From Oscillospiraceae bacterium (GTDB taxonomy: Bacteria; Bacillota; Clostridia; Oscillospirales; Ruminococcaceae), in assembly GCA_003516865.1 (NCBI GenBank), contig DPBR01000067.1:50633-60336 (forward strand): a stretch of DNA of 9,704 nt. Direction: 5' to 3'. A program made the position numbers and the translations under genes. This document shows positions 1-6,737 of this stretch, piece by piece. The first letter of the stretch is position 1. Every line of letters begins with the position of its first letter. Below the pieces are notes generated by a model, which was not told where the DNA came from, searched no databases, and saw only the letters and a program-made list of their open reading frames with translations.

Positions 1-99
1 AAAATCGTTTCCTCCGAGCCTCTCGACATCAATCAGACCGTTGCAAGGCTTCTTCGCGCGGCGGGCTGCTTTTACTGCGCGGCGGAGGTGAGAGAATGA
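1..99 (+). CDS. C-terminal end of an unidentified (probably phage) protein
   Basis: Frame 1 is open from the window edge to a TGA at 97-99, giving the last 32 residues of a protein that ends in ...GCFYCAAEVRE. The stop overlaps the start of the next gene by 4 bp (ATGA), which implies translational coupling. The next gene's ribosome site (GGAGGTGA, 84-91) lies inside this reading frame. Position just upstream of a head-closure gene suggests a head or head-tail connector protein, but the fragment is too short to assign to a family. It is real coding sequence judging by the coupling and by codon use like its neighbours; its function is unknown. Confidence 0.6.
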   Translation, partial: KIVSSEPLDINQTVARLLRAAGCFYCAAEVRE

Positions 100-443
100 C
101 CGTAAAGCCCATTCCAAACGCTTTGCTCGGCGATGACTTTTACCTCTGCGTTCCCACCGCGACAGGCTGGAGCGAAACCCTCGTCGAAAACGTCCGCGTT
201 GAGCGCAAAAGCGCCGTAAGCGACCCGACAGCCTCGAATATCCGCGACAATTCCGAACTCACAATCTGGTATGATTACACGAATTCCTATCCCGAAGCGG
301 ACTTTTCGGCAGGCGCGAGAGTGAGATATTACGGCGAGGTTTTCGAGATAACGGAGGTTAAATTCTTCCGCGCCGAGGAACTTCATCACTGCCGCATAAA
401 AGCCGTCAAAACAGGCGGCAAACGCAAAAACACGAATTTCTGA
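96..443 (+). CDS. Phage minor capsid / head-closure-type protein
   Basis: A 115-residue protein resembling the phage minor capsid protein family usually called Minor_capsid_1, thought to act at the head-tail junction. What I see: an N-terminal KPIPNALL segment (residues 4-11), a VRVE strand (33-36), a WYDYTNSYP block (58-66), GEVFEITEVK (80-89) and a late LHHCRI motif (96-101). These match, in order and spacing, what I recall of this family, and the length is normal for it. The ATG at 96 follows GGAGGTGA with a 7-nt gap and overlaps the previous stop by 4 bp. The product is lysine/arginine-rich at the C-terminus (GGKRKN). The family call is from memory of motif order, not from a search; the exact structural role is inferred. 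Confidence 0.6.
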   Translation: MTVKPIPNALLGDDFYLCVPTATGWSETLVENVRVERKSAVSDPTASNIRDNSELTIWYDYTNSYPEADFSAGARVRYYGEVFEITEVKFFRAEELHHCRIKAVKTGGKRKNTNF

Positions 444-455
444 CGGGAGGTTTTT

Positions 456-800
456 ATGACGATTACGATAAACGACGCGGCATTCAGCAGCGTAACCTCG
501 CTCAGCGTCAAGCGCGAAACGCGCCGCACAGATATCCGCTACAACACGCAGGGAGATATGCTTATCGACCTCGTGAACAGAAAGTATGTTCTTGAAGCGA
601 CTTTCGGGCTTCTTTCGGAGAGCGAAATGAGCGAACTCCGCGAACTTTGCTCCGAAATTTTCGTGTCGGTTACTTTTCCCTCGCCCGAGGGGACCGTTAC
701 CGCCGATTTCCATATTCCCGAAGAACCCGCGCCCGTTGTTACCGAAATAAACGGAACGAGAGCATACAGCGGCGTTAAGCTTAAATTTTTACAGAAATGA
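456..800 (+). CDS. Small phage tail-type protein (resembles DUF6711-like prophage proteins)
   Basis: A 114-residue soluble protein with alternating beta strands, no membrane segment and no signal peptide. The ATG at 456 is 5 nt after GGGAGG (445-450), and the gene lies 12 bp after the preceding stop. Landmarks are the N-terminal ITINDAAF, a central KYVLEATFGLLSESEMSELR segment (residues 43-62) and VTFPSPEGT (72-80). This order (short strand, basic linker, 'W/F-x-LL-x-x-E' helix, V-T-F/Y-P-x-P) is what I remember from small prophage tail proteins of Clostridia grouped as DUF6711. A role as an adaptor in the tail or baseplate is inferred only from its place directly before the hub gene. It could equally be a tail-completion protein. 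Confidence 0.45.
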   Translation: MTITINDAAFSSVTSLSVKRETRRTDIRYNTQGDMLIDLVNRKYVLEATFGLLSESEMSELRELCSEIFVSVTFPSPEGTVTADFHIPEEPAPVVTEINGTRAYSGVKLKFLQK

Positions 801-813
801 GGTGATTATTCTG
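799..813 (+). promoter_or_regulatory. Ribosome site that points to a non-standard start for the hub gene
   Basis: GAGGTGAT at 799-806 is a near-ideal anti-16S match. The only standard start codon here, GTG at 802, lies inside this ribosome site, so it could not use it. A start 8 nt after the GAGG core falls on CTG at 811-813, in frame; the ATT at 808 is 5 nt away. A CTG or ATT start is therefore at least as plausible as GTG 802. This is read directly from the sequence; which codon is used is inferred. Confidence 0.45.
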
Positions 814-2313
814 GTACAGGTATCCGACAACTTCAAAAATCTCGCCGCGCAGCCCGGAAGAAAACTGTCCTGCAAAATCACGGCGGGCGAATACACCTAT
901 CTCGACGACAGAATAATAGAATTTGATTTCGACGATATCGCGCACCCCGATTACTACAAAATCGGCACAACCTGCCCGAACAGATTTGCCTTTTCCGTGC
1001 GCTATCAGGAGGAGCTTGCGGTCGGCGCCGAGGTAAAGCCTTACATCAGCTTCGACGGCGAGGAATGGTGTCCGCTCGGCGTTTTCTTCATCGCAAGAAG
1101 ATATATCCGCGGAAGCTATGCTTCCATAATCTGCTATGACAGAATGTATTCGCTCGACGACGCCTACTCAAGCTCGCTTTCCGCGCCCACGACAACTTCT
1201 GCGCTGCTTCGTGAAATCTGTTCAAATCACGGCTTATCCTGCTCGAATTACGGCGCTGATATCGAGGTGAAAGATATTCCGTCCGACTGCACCGTGAAAG
1301 ATATGATAGGCTATATCGCCGCTATGAACGGCGGAATAGCCAAATTCGACCGAAACGGCGCTCTCAGAATGATTATTCACCGTGGAAATCAGGAATTTTT
1401 CCTTTACGAAAAGAACTGTATGGAATGTCAGAGAAATCTGTCAATAGCGGAAATAAAACGCATTGTCGCCGATACGGGCGACAAAATCCTTGAATACGGC
1501 TCGGCGGGCGAACTCGGCACAATCGAGATTTTCAATCCGCTTATGACCGAAACCGTTCTCAGTTCAATCCGAACAAACCACCTTGTCGTAAGGTTTCACG
1601 GAGCTGAAATTGAGATGCAGGGAATGCCTTTCCTTGAAGCGGGCGAGTTTATCCACCTCACAGGCAAGGGCTATCTCAACACGATAGTTCTCAGCGAAAT
1701 AAACTATCACTACAACGGCGCTCTAACCGCAAAGCTTCACTCAAGAAACCGCAGCTACTCCGACCCTACGGTTCATAAAAACGAGCTTGAAGCGGCTCTT
1801 GCGGAAATACGGACTTCGCTCGGAAATATCTATAAAACGCACACAAACGAGGCTGCAATCGCGCTCTCAACCACGGAAACAGAAGCCGTTCTGTTCTCGT
1901 TTGAAACAAAAAAGTCCGATATGTTCGCGCAGATTGATATGAACTTCACCGTCGACGGCGGCGGTTCAAATTCGCTTATCGCTGCGGTTTACGTTAACGG
2001 CACAAAAAAGCGCGAGAGCGTCCACACGGTAAACGGCTCTTCGAAAGAGCTTCTGCACTTCCATTATCTCGCAGACGAGCTTCCGAAAGGCGTTAACACA
2101 ATTAGAATTACGCTGAGAACGGTAAGCGGACAGATGACCGTTCAGAGCGGACAGCTTGTCGCGACGCTGGTTGGAAAGGGTATGGCGGGAGGGAATCGGA
2201 ACGTTCACGACAGGCAGATTATTTTTGAAAGTATTCCGACAATAACGCTTAAATACGGCGGCTTTAAGCTCGCTGATATTTCTTATTCATTACAGACAGA
2301 GGAGGCAACATAA
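802..2313 (+). CDS. Phage tail baseplate hub (gp27/Tal-like) with C-terminal beta-sandwich extension
   Basis: A 503-residue protein (500 if translation begins at CTG 811). Residues 1-110 are beta-rich and hold a YISFDGEEWCPLGVFF segment. Residues about 128-195 carry the pattern typical of gp27-like hubs: a TTTSALLREICSNHG helix, then a second 'IPSDCTVKDMIGYIAA' helix, then GGIAKFDRNGALRM. Residues about 320-350 form a short helical linker, and about 355-475 a separate beta-sandwich-like domain (AVYVNGTKKRES...LPKGVNTIRITLRTVSGQ) of the kind that often binds carbohydrate or decorates the tail tip. Hub proteins cap the tail tube and carry fibres or lysins; no peptidase or muramidase motif is visible. 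It overlaps the next gene by 1 bp (TAATG). Hub assignment is by pattern recognition; the domain fold of the extension is a guess. Confidence 0.55.
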   Translation: MIILVQVSDNFKNLAAQPGRKLSCKITAGEYTYLDDRIIEFDFDDIAHPDYYKIGTTCPNRFAFSVRYQEELAVGAEVKPYISFDGEEWCPLGVFFIARRYIRGSYASIICYDRMYSLDDAYSSSLSAPTTTSALLREICSNHGLSCSNYGADIEVKDIPSDCTVKDMIGYIAAMNGGIAKFDRNGALRMIIHRGNQEFFLYEKNCMECQRNLSIAEIKRIVADTGDKILEYGSAGELGTIEIFNPLMTETVLSSIRTNHLVVRFHGAEIEMQGMPFLEAGEFIHLTGKGYLNTIVLSEINYHYNGALTAKLHSRNRSYSDPTVHKNELEAALAEIRTSLGNIYKTHTNEAAIALSTTETEAVLFSFETKKSDMFAQIDMNFTVDGGGSNSLIAAVYVNGTKKRESVHTVNGSSKELLHFHYLADELPKGVNTIRITLRTVSGQMTVQSGQLVATLVGKGMAGGNRNVHDRQIIFESIPTITLKYGGFKLADISYSLQTEEAT

Positions 2314-3650
2314 TGCACGGAAAAGCAACGCTTATACTTACGGACAAGGACACGGGGCGAGTTGTGGAGCGGCGCGAGGAGCAGAATATGGTCACGAACG
2401 CGCTCAATTCAATCTTTTCGCTCCCGCCGACGCTCGCATATCCCAGCGGTTCGCGGCATATTTTCAACGGCTATCTGCCGATGTACAACCATCTTCTCAA
2501 GGGGCTTGTCCTCTTCGGGGAAACGCTTCCCGAAAACGCATACGGCTATATGCCCGACGGAAAATATTCCATTCTCGCGACCGCGGGCGACGCTTATTCG
2601 GGAGCGGACGCAATGCGCGGCAGCTTCAACGAAAACCAGTCCTGCGAAATCGAAAACGGTTATCGCTTCGTCTGGGATTTCGCGCCCGAAAAGGCTGTCG
2701 GCACGATAAAGTGTCTTGCGCTTTCGCACAGGTATACGGGAAACCGCGGCAATCCCGCGCTTTCGGGCGCTTCGAGCTATTATATGATACGCCCGTCGGA
2801 CGTATCGAATTCCGTCAACGTGAACAGCTTCGTTACGCTCTTAAACAACACTTCGGGAAGATTTTTCCTCCAAAAAGGCAAAAACACGTTTTACTCATAC
2901 AGCGGAGGAAGCACATACATAATAATCCGCAAGTATAGGATAAGCGACCCGCTCGCGCTGAAAATCTGCGACACGCTCGGTCCCGTTCTTGAAAGCGAAA
3001 CGCAGATTGAACTCGGATTTAATGTAAATTCAAGCTATTCTGCGGTGTTCTACGACCCCGAAACCGAGCGCCTTTTCGTTTCGTATCTGAGTTACGACAC
3101 AAGAAACGGCGCAAGTTACTGGCTGATGAAGTACGCGATAGTCAACCCCATAACCTGCGAGGTGATTTCCAAAGTATCCGATGATTGGGTTGACACGGAG
3201 GCGCTTTACACGTCGAAAAATTCAAGTCCGAGCGCCGTGGCATATTTCGGAGGGAAAATTTATTTTCCGTCGCCCAACTGCAAAATAAGCGTCTGCGCGC
3301 TTTCGGGCGCCGTTGAAAAGACGATAGACCTCGGTTTATACGAGCTTTACGATATCGTAACGCTTGACGGAAAAATCGCCGCCGACTGTAAACTCGCTTC
3401 GGGCGGCAGGCGCTGCATTTACTTCTTAGATGAGCCGAAAGCGCAGATTTTGCAGGCTGAAAGCCCGTACTACATTCAGCTCGCTTCAAGCGAAATAACC
3501 GCGCCGTACTGTTACGCCGCGCCGCAAAGCGATTCCGCGGTTTACATTATGTTCCGCACGGATTATCTCGCAACGATTAACAACCTCGCTTCGCCGCTCG
3601 TCAAAACCGACCAGCACGCGCTTCAGGTGAGGTACGAGGTGACGAACTGA
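2313..3650 (+). CDS. Prophage tail-fibre-like protein, candidate receptor-binding protein
   Basis: A 445-residue protein with no signal peptide or membrane helix. The ATG at 2313 follows AGAGGAGG (2298-2305) with a 7-nt gap and shares its A with the hub stop codon. The N-terminus (KATLILTDKDTGRVV, then EEQNMVTNALNSIF at residues 22-35) resembles the start of many clostridial prophage proteins that sit after the tail hub. Residues about 190-430 contain repeated strands with aromatic caps (SAVFYDPETERLFVSYL, PSAVAYFGGKIYFPSP, LYELYDIVTLDGKIAAD, RRCIYFLDEP), suggestive of a beta-propeller or similar beta-repeat fold. It is the last gene before a strong terminator, the usual place for a fibre or receptor-binding protein. 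Function is inferred from position and composition; no catalytic motif was recognised. Confidence 0.45.
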   Translation: MHGKATLILTDKDTGRVVERREEQNMVTNALNSIFSLPPTLAYPSGSRHIFNGYLPMYNHLLKGLVLFGETLPENAYGYMPDGKYSILATAGDAYSGADAMRGSFNENQSCEIENGYRFVWDFAPEKAVGTIKCLALSHRYTGNRGNPALSGASSYYMIRPSDVSNSVNVNSFVTLLNNTSGRFFLQKGKNTFYSYSGGSTYIIIRKYRISDPLALKICDTLGPVLESETQIELGFNVNSSYSAVFYDPETERLFVSYLSYDTRNGASYWLMKYAIVNPITCEVISKVSDDWVDTEALYTSKNSSPSAVAYFGGKIYFPSPNCKISVCALSGAVEKTIDLGLYELYDIVTLDGKIAADCKLASGGRRCIYFLDEPKAQILQAESPYYIQLASSEITAPYCYAAPQSDSAVYIMFRTDYLATINNLASPLVKTDQHALQVRYEVTN

Positions 3651-3663
3651 CGGAATAACGCTT

Positions 3664-3692
3664 CTGCCCCGACAAAATCGGGGCAGTTTTTT
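3664..3692 (+). terminator. Intrinsic terminator of the phage structural genes
   Basis: A perfect 9-bp stem, CTGCCCCGA (3664-3672) with TCGGGGCAG (3678-3686), has a CAAAA loop and is followed by six T (3687-3692). It lies 14 bp after the stop of the fibre-like gene and should end the phage transcript. Confidence 0.93.
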
Positions 3693-3703
3693 GCTTCGGA
3701 GCG

Positions 3704-3882
3704 TTAAGGCAACACCGCACAATTATCGGCTGACGCCTTTTTCATTCACTCACTTGCATCTTCTCCGTCAGCTTGCACAAATTTCGCTTGAAAGGCGGCA
3801 GCCTTCCTGCGCTCAATTTATACAATCTGACGAAAAATCTGCTGCGTGATTGAACGAAAATAATTATGCGGTATTGCCTTAA
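3704..3882. mobile_element. MITE-like element with 23-bp terminal inverted repeats, TTAA borders
   Basis: The left end (3704-3726) reads TTAAGGCAACACCGC then ACAATTAT. The right end (3860-3882), reverse-complemented, is the same except for two C-to-T changes, so 21 of 23 bases match. The whole is 179 bp, has no coding capacity and starts and ends in TTAA, which may be a target duplication or part of the ends. A further internal inverted pair (CGTCAG near 3764, CTGACG near 3825) suggests the element can fold on itself. It was presumably moved by a transposase encoded elsewhere; none is in the window. It lies between the phage terminator and a minus-strand small gene whose stop codon falls in its right border. 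Confidence 0.75.
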
Positions 3883-4001
3883 TTGTTCTCGAAATATCGG
3901 CACTGCGACAGGAAAGAAGCCGTCGAGTGCGACAAATCGTCGAGAGTGCAGAAACCGTCGCTCTGCCAGCGGCAGTTTTCGGAACAAGCAATCATATTCA
4001 T
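3879..4001 (-). CDS. Small four-cysteine protein (40 aa), possible metal-binding peptide
   Basis: The minus-strand ATG at 4001-3999 is preceded by a perfect AGGAGG (4013-4008) with a 6-nt gap, and the frame runs 40 codons to TAA at 3881-3879. The product is MNMIACSENCRWQSDGF followed by CTLDDLSHSTASF and ends CRYFENN. Cysteines at 6, 10, 18 and 34 and the C-x3-C...G-x-C-x-L...C-x-Y-F layout match a family of very short clostridial proteins that databases often mislabel as hydroxymyristoyl-ACP dehydratase. The layout could bind a metal ion; the true function is unknown. A second in-frame ATG lies at codon 3. Mobile elements lie on both sides: the stop codon is in the TTAA border of the downstream one, and the other begins 10 bp upstream of the ribosome site. 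Its own promoter may therefore have been displaced. Confidence 0.75.
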   Translation of the reverse strand: MNMIACSENCRWQSDGFCTLDDLSHSTASFLSQCRYFENN

Positions 4002-4018
4002 AAAAATCCTCCTTTTGC

Positions 4019-4279
4019 GATATGGGAACCTCTAAAAACCGGTTTGAAAAGGGAAAATGGGTAGAGTGCGCGAGTGACCGCTAGCGGTCACCCTAATGCG
4101 ATGAAAGCCGACGAAGTAAGGCTGTATGCCTTACGAGGAGGTGCAACACGATGTTGCAAAGCAAAATAACCAAGTGACGGTACGGACGCCGTCACGTCAA
4201 AAATTTCGCTTGTTGAAAGAAGCAGTCGGTGCGCTATACACATTTTCACTCAAACAAGGTTTTTAGAGGTGACCGATAT
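4019..4279. mobile_element. Second MITE-like element (4024-4274) with GATAT target duplication
   Basis: GATAT flanks the element directly at 4019-4023 and 4275-4279. The ends form an imperfect inverted repeat of about 45 bp (4024-4071 against 4231-4274) with a perfect 13-base core, ACCTCTAAAAACC (4028-4040), reverse-complemented at 4258-4270. Inside are four hairpins: the palindrome GTGACCGCTAGCGGTCAC (4074-4091), GTAAGGC/GCCTTAC (4116-4134), TGCAACA/TGTTGCA (4142-4158) and GTGACGG/CCGTCAC (4174-4195). There is no sizeable open frame. Target duplication plus inverted ends argue for past transposition by a transposase supplied in trans. It differs from the element at 3704-3882, although both contain the 12-mer AAATTTCGCTTG. 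Confidence 0.78.
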
Positions 4280-4324
4280 TGCAAAAATATTTTTAATCCG
4301 TTTCGTGAGTTTATTCATACATTG

Positions 4325-4353
4325 TTGACAAAATACATTATGGGGTGTATAAT
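4325..4353 (+). promoter_or_regulatory. Consensus sigma-70/SigA promoter of the lipase-phoH operon
   Basis: TTGACA (4325-4330) and TATAAT (4348-4353) are both perfect and lie 17 bp apart. Transcription should begin near 4360, giving a leader of about 20 nt with a TAGGAG ribosome site (4367-4372) before the ATG at 4379. No operator is obvious. The promoter lies 46 bp outside the second MITE, so it was not brought in by it. Confidence 0.9.
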
Positions 4354-4378
4354 ATATAAAGTACGATAGGAGTATTCT

Positions 4379-5713
4379 ATGAACGTTGTAATCAGAATTC
4401 TGAGTATCGCCGTGATATGTTTTACGGCAAACGCGCCGTTTTTTCTCGAAAACGCGCCGCTCGGCGTTAAAATTTCTTCGGGAATTATCCTCGCGGCGTT
4501 TTTTATTCTGTGGAATATTTTCCCGACGGTGAAAAAATATCCGAACGCGCGGCTTCGGCTGCTCGCGAACGGCGCGGAGCTTATTCTCGCGTTTATGATA
4601 AGCTGCGCTTCGGCTGTTCCCGCCGTGGTTTTCGAGATAATCGGGATTGCCGAAGGAAGCGTGCCGTTTACGCATTGTTTGGTAAGGTTCGCGGCGCTTT
4701 TTCTGATGGAAGCCGTGATTTTCTGGAACGGAATAATCCGCGTTTATCTGACGTCAAATCGCCTTGGAATAAAATATCGTGTTCTGGGGCTGATTTTCGG
4801 GTACTTATTCCCGATAAATCTCGTAATGCTGATGATAATTTACATCAAATGCGCGGGAGAAGTACGGTTCGAGTGCAGGAAAATAAAGCTTGACGAAAGC
4901 CGCCGCGAAAAGCGTATCTGCGCGGCAAAATATCCCATTCTGCTCGTTCACGGCGTTTTTTTCCGCGACAGCAGGCTGTTCAATTACTGGGGAAGAATAC
5001 CTGCGGCGCTTGAACGAAACGGCGCGGAAATTTTTTACGGCGAGCAGCAAAGCGCGCTGTCGGTTATCGAAAGCTCGAAGGAGCTTGCCGACAGGATAAA
5101 GGAAATAACCGCAAGAACGGGCTGCGGAAAGGTGAATATAATCGCGCACTCAAAGGGCGGACTTGACGCGAGATACGCAATAACAAAGCTTGGCTGCGCG
5201 GATTATGTGGCTTCGCTCACAACGGTGAATACGCCGCACCACGGCTGTATTTTCGCCGAAAGCCTGCTTCATACGATGTCGCCGCACCTCAAAAGGTTCA
5301 TCGAGAGGACGTACAACAGAGCGTTTTCTCGGCTCGGCGACAATTCCCCCGACTTTATGGCGGCGGTGAAAACGCTCACGAAAAGCTATTGCGAGGAGTT
5401 CAACCGCGATGTTCCCGATATGCCGGAAATTTACTATCAGTCGATAGGCTCAAAGGCGAAAAGCCGCCGAAGCGGGCGTTTTCCGCTGAATTTCAGCTAT
5501 CCGATAGTAAAAAAGTACGACGGCGACAACGACGGTCTTGTCGCGACTGCTTCGGCAAAGTGGGGCGAGAGATTTATCGCGCTTTACCCGAAAGGCAGGC
5601 GCGGAATAACCCACGCGGACGTAATCGACCTAAACCGCGAGGATATAAAGGGCTTCGACGTGCAGGAGTTTTATGTAAATCTTGTCGCGGAGCTTAAAGA
5701 TAAGGGATTATAA
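4379..5713 (+). CDS. Membrane-anchored lipase/esterase, alpha/beta hydrolase
   Basis: A 444-residue protein with about five hydrophobic helices in the first 160 residues (near 3-20, 31-50, 66-92, 98-122, 132-158), then a soluble hydrolase domain. The hydrolase shows the oxyanion strand PILLVHGVFF (186-195), nucleophile elbow AHSKGG with Ser258, NTPHHG (284-289), a DNDGLV acid motif with probable Asp385, and THADVID with His412. This triad order fits the triacylglycerol lipase type of Bacillota; acyl esters or membrane lipids are likely substrates, but the exact one is unknown. The ATG at 4379 has a TAGGAG site 6 nt upstream. The gene is first behind a consensus promoter and ends 20 bp before phoH, so it is probably co-transcribed with phoH-ybeY-dgkA, which is not its usual company. 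Family is certain enough; substrate and topology are inferred. Confidence 0.8.
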   Translation: MNVVIRILSIAVICFTANAPFFLENAPLGVKISSGIILAAFFILWNIFPTVKKYPNARLRLLANGAELILAFMISCASAVPAVVFEIIGIAEGSVPFTHCLVRFAALFLMEAVIFWNGIIRVYLTSNRLGIKYRVLGLIFGYLFPINLVMLMIIYIKCAGEVRFECRKIKLDESRREKRICAAKYPILLVHGVFFRDSRLFNYWGRIPAALERNGAEIFYGEQQSALSVIESSKELADRIKEITARTGCGKVNIIAHSKGGLDARYAITKLGCADYVASLTTVNTPHHGCIFAESLLHTMSPHLKRFIERTYNRAFSRLGDNSPDFMAAVKTLTKSYCEEFNRDVPDMPEIYYQSIGSKAKSRRSGRFPLNFSYPIVKKYDGDNDGLVATASAKWGERFIALYPKGRRGITHADVIDLNREDIKGFDVQEFYVNLVAELKDKGL

Positions 5714-5733
5714 TTGACGTAAAGGAGAAAAAA

Positions 5734-6711
5734 GTGGCGGATTTATCAATAAACGTAAGCGGCGCGGAAGAAATAAGCGCGGTGTTCGGCGATTTCGACC
5801 GAAATATAAACCTCATTCAGAAAGCGTTCTCCGTGACGATTTTCTCGCGCGGAAGCGAAATTAAAGTAAGCGGCGACGACGAAATTTCCGTGAAAAAGGC
5901 GGAAAAAGCAATAAGGACGCTCTGCGATTATTTTTCGCGCGGCGAAGATATCGAAGAACAGCAGGTCCGCTATGCAATCGCGATGGTAAACGAGGGCGCG
6001 GAGGAAGAAATCTCGGCGGTTTCGGGCGACTGCGTGTGCGTAACGTGCGCGGGAAAGCCGATTAAACCGAAAACAGTCGGGCAGAAAAAATACTGCGATA
6101 TGATAAGAAAGCGCACGATAACGTTCGGCGTAGGCCCTGCGGGAACGGGGAAAACCTATCTTGCGGTTGCGCTTGCGGTAACGGCGTTCAAGCAGAAGCA
6201 GGTTCAGCGGATTATCCTGACTAGACCCGCGGTCGAGGCGGGCGAAAAGCTCGGATTTCTTCCGGGCGACTTGCAGAACAAGGTCGACCCATATCTCAGA
6301 CCGCTCTATGACGCGCTTTTTGAGATGCTGGGACAAGAAAGCTTCGCAAAGCTTCAGGAGCGCGGAACAATCGAGGTCGCGCCGCTTGCGTATATGCGCG
6401 GAAGAACGCTCGACGACAGCTTCATAATTCTCGACGAAGCTCAGAATACCACGCGCGAGCAGATGAAAATGTTCCTCACAAGGCTTGGTTTCAACTCGAA
6501 AATGGTGATAACGGGCGATATAACGCAGATTGACCTGCCCGAAAGCAAAAAATCGGGACTTGTCGAGGCGCTGAAAGTGCTGAAGAACGTCGAGGATATC
6601 GGCGAAAATTACTTTACGGAAAAAGACGTTGTGCGTCATAGGCTAGTGCAGGATATCGTGAACGCTTATGAGCAATACAACGGCTCTCGGCGCGAAAGAA
6701 GAGCGAAATAA
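5734..6711 (+). CDS. phoH: PhoH-family ATPase
   Basis: A 325-residue cytoplasmic P-loop protein of the normal length for bacterial PhoH. Residues 1-75 form the small N-terminal nucleic-acid-binding-like domain. The ATPase core has GxxGxGKT as GPAGTGKT (134-141), GEKLGFLPGD (170-179), the Walker B FIILDEAQN (230-238) and TGDITQIDLP (260-269), all hallmarks of the family. The GTG start at 5734 follows AAAGGAG with a short A-rich gap; no ATG lies nearby in frame. PhoH proteins are thought to act as RNA-linked ATPases/helicases working with YbeY in ribosome quality control, and the ybeY gene directly follows here by 26 bp. A basic tail (RRERRAK) ends the protein. Identity is secure; the RNA role is known only by family inference. 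Confidence 0.95.
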   Translation: MADLSINVSGAEEISAVFGDFDRNINLIQKAFSVTIFSRGSEIKVSGDDEISVKKAEKAIRTLCDYFSRGEDIEEQQVRYAIAMVNEGAEEEISAVSGDCVCVTCAGKPIKPKTVGQKKYCDMIRKRTITFGVGPAGTGKTYLAVALAVTAFKQKQVQRIILTRPAVEAGEKLGFLPGDLQNKVDPYLRPLYDALFEMLGQESFAKLQERGTIEVAPLAYMRGRTLDDSFIILDEAQNTTREQMKMFLTRLGFNSKMVITGDITQIDLPESKKSGLVEALKVLKNVEDIGENYFTEKDVVRHRLVQDIVNAYEQYNGSRRERRAK

Positions 6712-6737
6712 CAGCGTGAAAAAAGGAGTTAATTAAA

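Noticed and set aside
72..713. 213-codon minus-strand open frame across the first phage genes
   Set aside because: It lies opposite three coupled plus-strand genes with good ribosome sites; composition is that of an antisense shadow.
3486..3722. 78-codon minus-strand frame ending the phage region
   Set aside because: It would start in the MITE, cross the terminator hairpin and continue antisense to the fibre-like gene.
3742..3987. 81-codon minus-strand frame across the MITE and small gene
   Set aside because: It is in a different frame from the four-cysteine gene, which has the AGGAGG site, and reads through the mobile element.
3651..4378. Phage attachment site or integrase at the edge of the phage module
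   Set aside because: No integrase, no tRNA end and no direct repeat usable as att can be seen; the only duplication (GATAT) belongs to the second MITE.
5746..6639. 297-codon open frame on the minus strand opposite phoH
   Set aside because: It mirrors the phoH codons, shows no recognisable motif and is rich in Arg/Phe as expected from the antisense of Glu/Lys-rich codons. The plus-strand PhoH is unambiguous.
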